This document shows, piece after piece, positions 63,268 to 64,000 of a DNA stretch of 64,000 nucleotides (the first letter of the stretch is position 1; every line of letters starts with the position of its first letter). The notes under the pieces are model-generated. The model was given only the letters and a program-made list of their open reading frames with translations, was not told the origin of the DNA and made no database searches. The DNA comes from Ktedonobacter robiniae (GTDB lineage: Bacteria > Chloroflexota > Ktedonobacteria > Ktedonobacterales > Ktedonobacteraceae), in the NCBI RefSeq assembly GCF_016587375.1, contig NZ_BNJG01000001.1:2542001-2606000 (forward strand), read 5' to 3'. Both the position numbers and the translations under genes were made by a program.

Positions 63268-63398
63268 TAAAGAAGCAGGAGGGGGCAATTGCTCCCCTCC
63301 TGTTTTGTCTTACACAGCAATGCCGAGCAGATCGGCCAGTTCGACCGTCGCTCGCATTAGGTATTGAGTAACTTCGGGCTGCATGAGACGAAATGCAC
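63268..63398 (-). repeat. Micro-ORF module, copy 4
   Basis: On the minus strand a 24-codon frame (63384-63310) reads MQPEVTQYLMRATVELADLL and then GIAV, followed by a hairpin (AGGAGGGG/CCCCTCCT). It is preceded by GTGCATTTCGTCTC as in copies 1 and 2. Two amino-acid changes and several silent ones separate it from copy 1. Confidence 0.6.
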
Positions 63399-63445
63399 TT
63401 CATCGAGTACCTGCCCTACACTTTTAATATATTGGACAATCTTTC

Positions 63446-64000
63446 TTAAATGCCCCCCGATGACCCTCTTCTGTCCCTGTTCCTCATTTGTAGCAACGTA
63501 TTCTGTATTTGCCTCAACGCATATGCATGAGTAATACGTTCCTGCTCCAGACGTATCGAGTTCTGAGCAAGGTGCAGGAAAAGCTCATGCTCATCTGCTG
63601 TCAGATAAGGCAGTCTTCGCACTGCACAGGGCGTTCCTCGCACGCAGTATTCGGCAAATATCTGCAAGGTTTCTTTTTCCATCATGAGCGAGATGACATG
63701 CGGAAAGATCGAACGAAGCTGGGAGAGAATCTGGAACCCATGGGCATCAAGATCCCCCCAATAGATCATTGGACATTCAGACAGCCAGGGGATAGACACC
63801 AGGCTGCCTACTTTGAAGCCCCCACCAAGAATTGCAAAAGTGTTAGGTAAAGGAGGCAGCGTAAGAAACGTCATCTTATTTTCAGTGATGATACAATACT
63901 GCCCTTTGAGAGGCAGTGCTGCACATTGAGAATGTGGGAGAGTCAGCTCAGTAATTAACAGCGCATAGTGCGTTCTGAGCTGATCATCGAGCAAGCGTAT
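63446..64000 (-). CDS. jetD: JetD-like protein of a Wadjet defence system (C-terminal part)
   Basis: The visible 184 codons match the C-terminal DUF2220/Toprim-like domain of JetD, the topoisomerase VI-related nuclease of Wadjet anti-plasmid systems. Key features: the ITENKMTFLTLPPLPNTFAI segment with the conserved Glu, SIPWLSECPMIYWGDLDAHG with the DxD-type acidic pair, and FPHVISLMMEKETL. The gene continues past 64000; TTG at 63994 is only the first possible start in view. On the minus strand, jetA, jetB and jetC would lie beyond the right edge. It ends KQIQNTLLQ-like basic and Gly-rich tail. Confidence 0.8.
   Translation of the reverse strand: MRLLDDQLRTHYALLITELTLPHSQCAALPLKGQYCIITENKMTFLTLPPLPNTFAILGGGFKVGSLVSIPWLSECPMIYWGDLDAHGFQILSQLRSIFPHVISLMMEKETLQIFAEYCVRGTPCAVRRLPYLTADEHELFLHLAQNSIRLEQERITHAYALRQIQNTLLQMRNRDRRGSSGGI

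Overview
The window looks like a chromosomal segment of a Ktedonobacteria member (phylum Chloroflexota), probably Ktedonobacter or a close relative. I infer this from the mix of gene families (pkn-type Ser/Thr kinases, a translin homologue, MenA-type prenyltransferase, PIG-V-like mannosyltransferase), the moderate GC content, and a dense load of insertion sequences and small inverted-repeat elements including iscB. No 16S rRNA, tRNA or CRISPR array was seen, so the assignment rests on gene content only.

Positions 1-48,500 are mostly orderly core genome. On the minus strand runs rpsF-ssb-rpsR, then a parvulin-type isomerase, hemW and recJ (cut by the left edge). On the plus strand are a polytopic glycosyltransferase-like protein, rpmI-rplT and a SpoU rRNA methylase. 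Next come a chemoreceptor, a biotin carboxylase, a PHP phosphoesterase, RNase Y, a PIG-V-like mannosyltransferase and a Nudix hydrolase. A minus-strand operon follows, encoding a two-subunit CoA-transferase, an enoyl-CoA hydratase and a thiolase. After it lie the class I ribonucleotide reductase pair (nrdA-nrdB, with class Ic residues), a GAF/HisKA_3/LuxR hybrid regulator beside a NarL-type response regulator, an HD hydrolase, two membrane Ser/Thr kinases, an M19 dipeptidase, YciH/SUI1, a translin-family protein, MenA, several lineage-specific hypotheticals, Hsp20, Lon and a VOC protein. Many intergenic gaps hold long, almost perfect hairpins, some followed by a shared GC-rich tag, and a five-copy family of dispersed palindromic repeats.

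Positions 48,600-64,000 are an accessory region full of mobile DNA. It holds an intact iscB RNA-guided nuclease gene with its putative omega-RNA. It also holds a quinone-oxidoreductase pseudogene split by a 976-bp element that has terminal inverted repeats, a 10-bp target duplication and a passenger gene. Further elements are small MITE-like repeats, an intact IS256-family element, a frameshifted ISAs1-family element and a tyrosine recombinase remnant. Four copies of a conserved 24-codon micro-ORF plus hairpin module are scattered through this region. Ordinary genes between them encode an MFS transporter, an AHSA1 protein, an aldo/keto reductase, a ClbS/DfsB-like protein and a second VOC protein. 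At the right edge is the C-terminal part of a JetD (Wadjet) homologue, which suggests a defence locus continuing beyond the window.

The most interesting items are the iscB/omega-RNA locus, the passenger-carrying 976-bp element and its 278-bp relative, the repeated micro-ORF module, the hairpin-plus-tag modules around menA, and the partial Wadjet gene.
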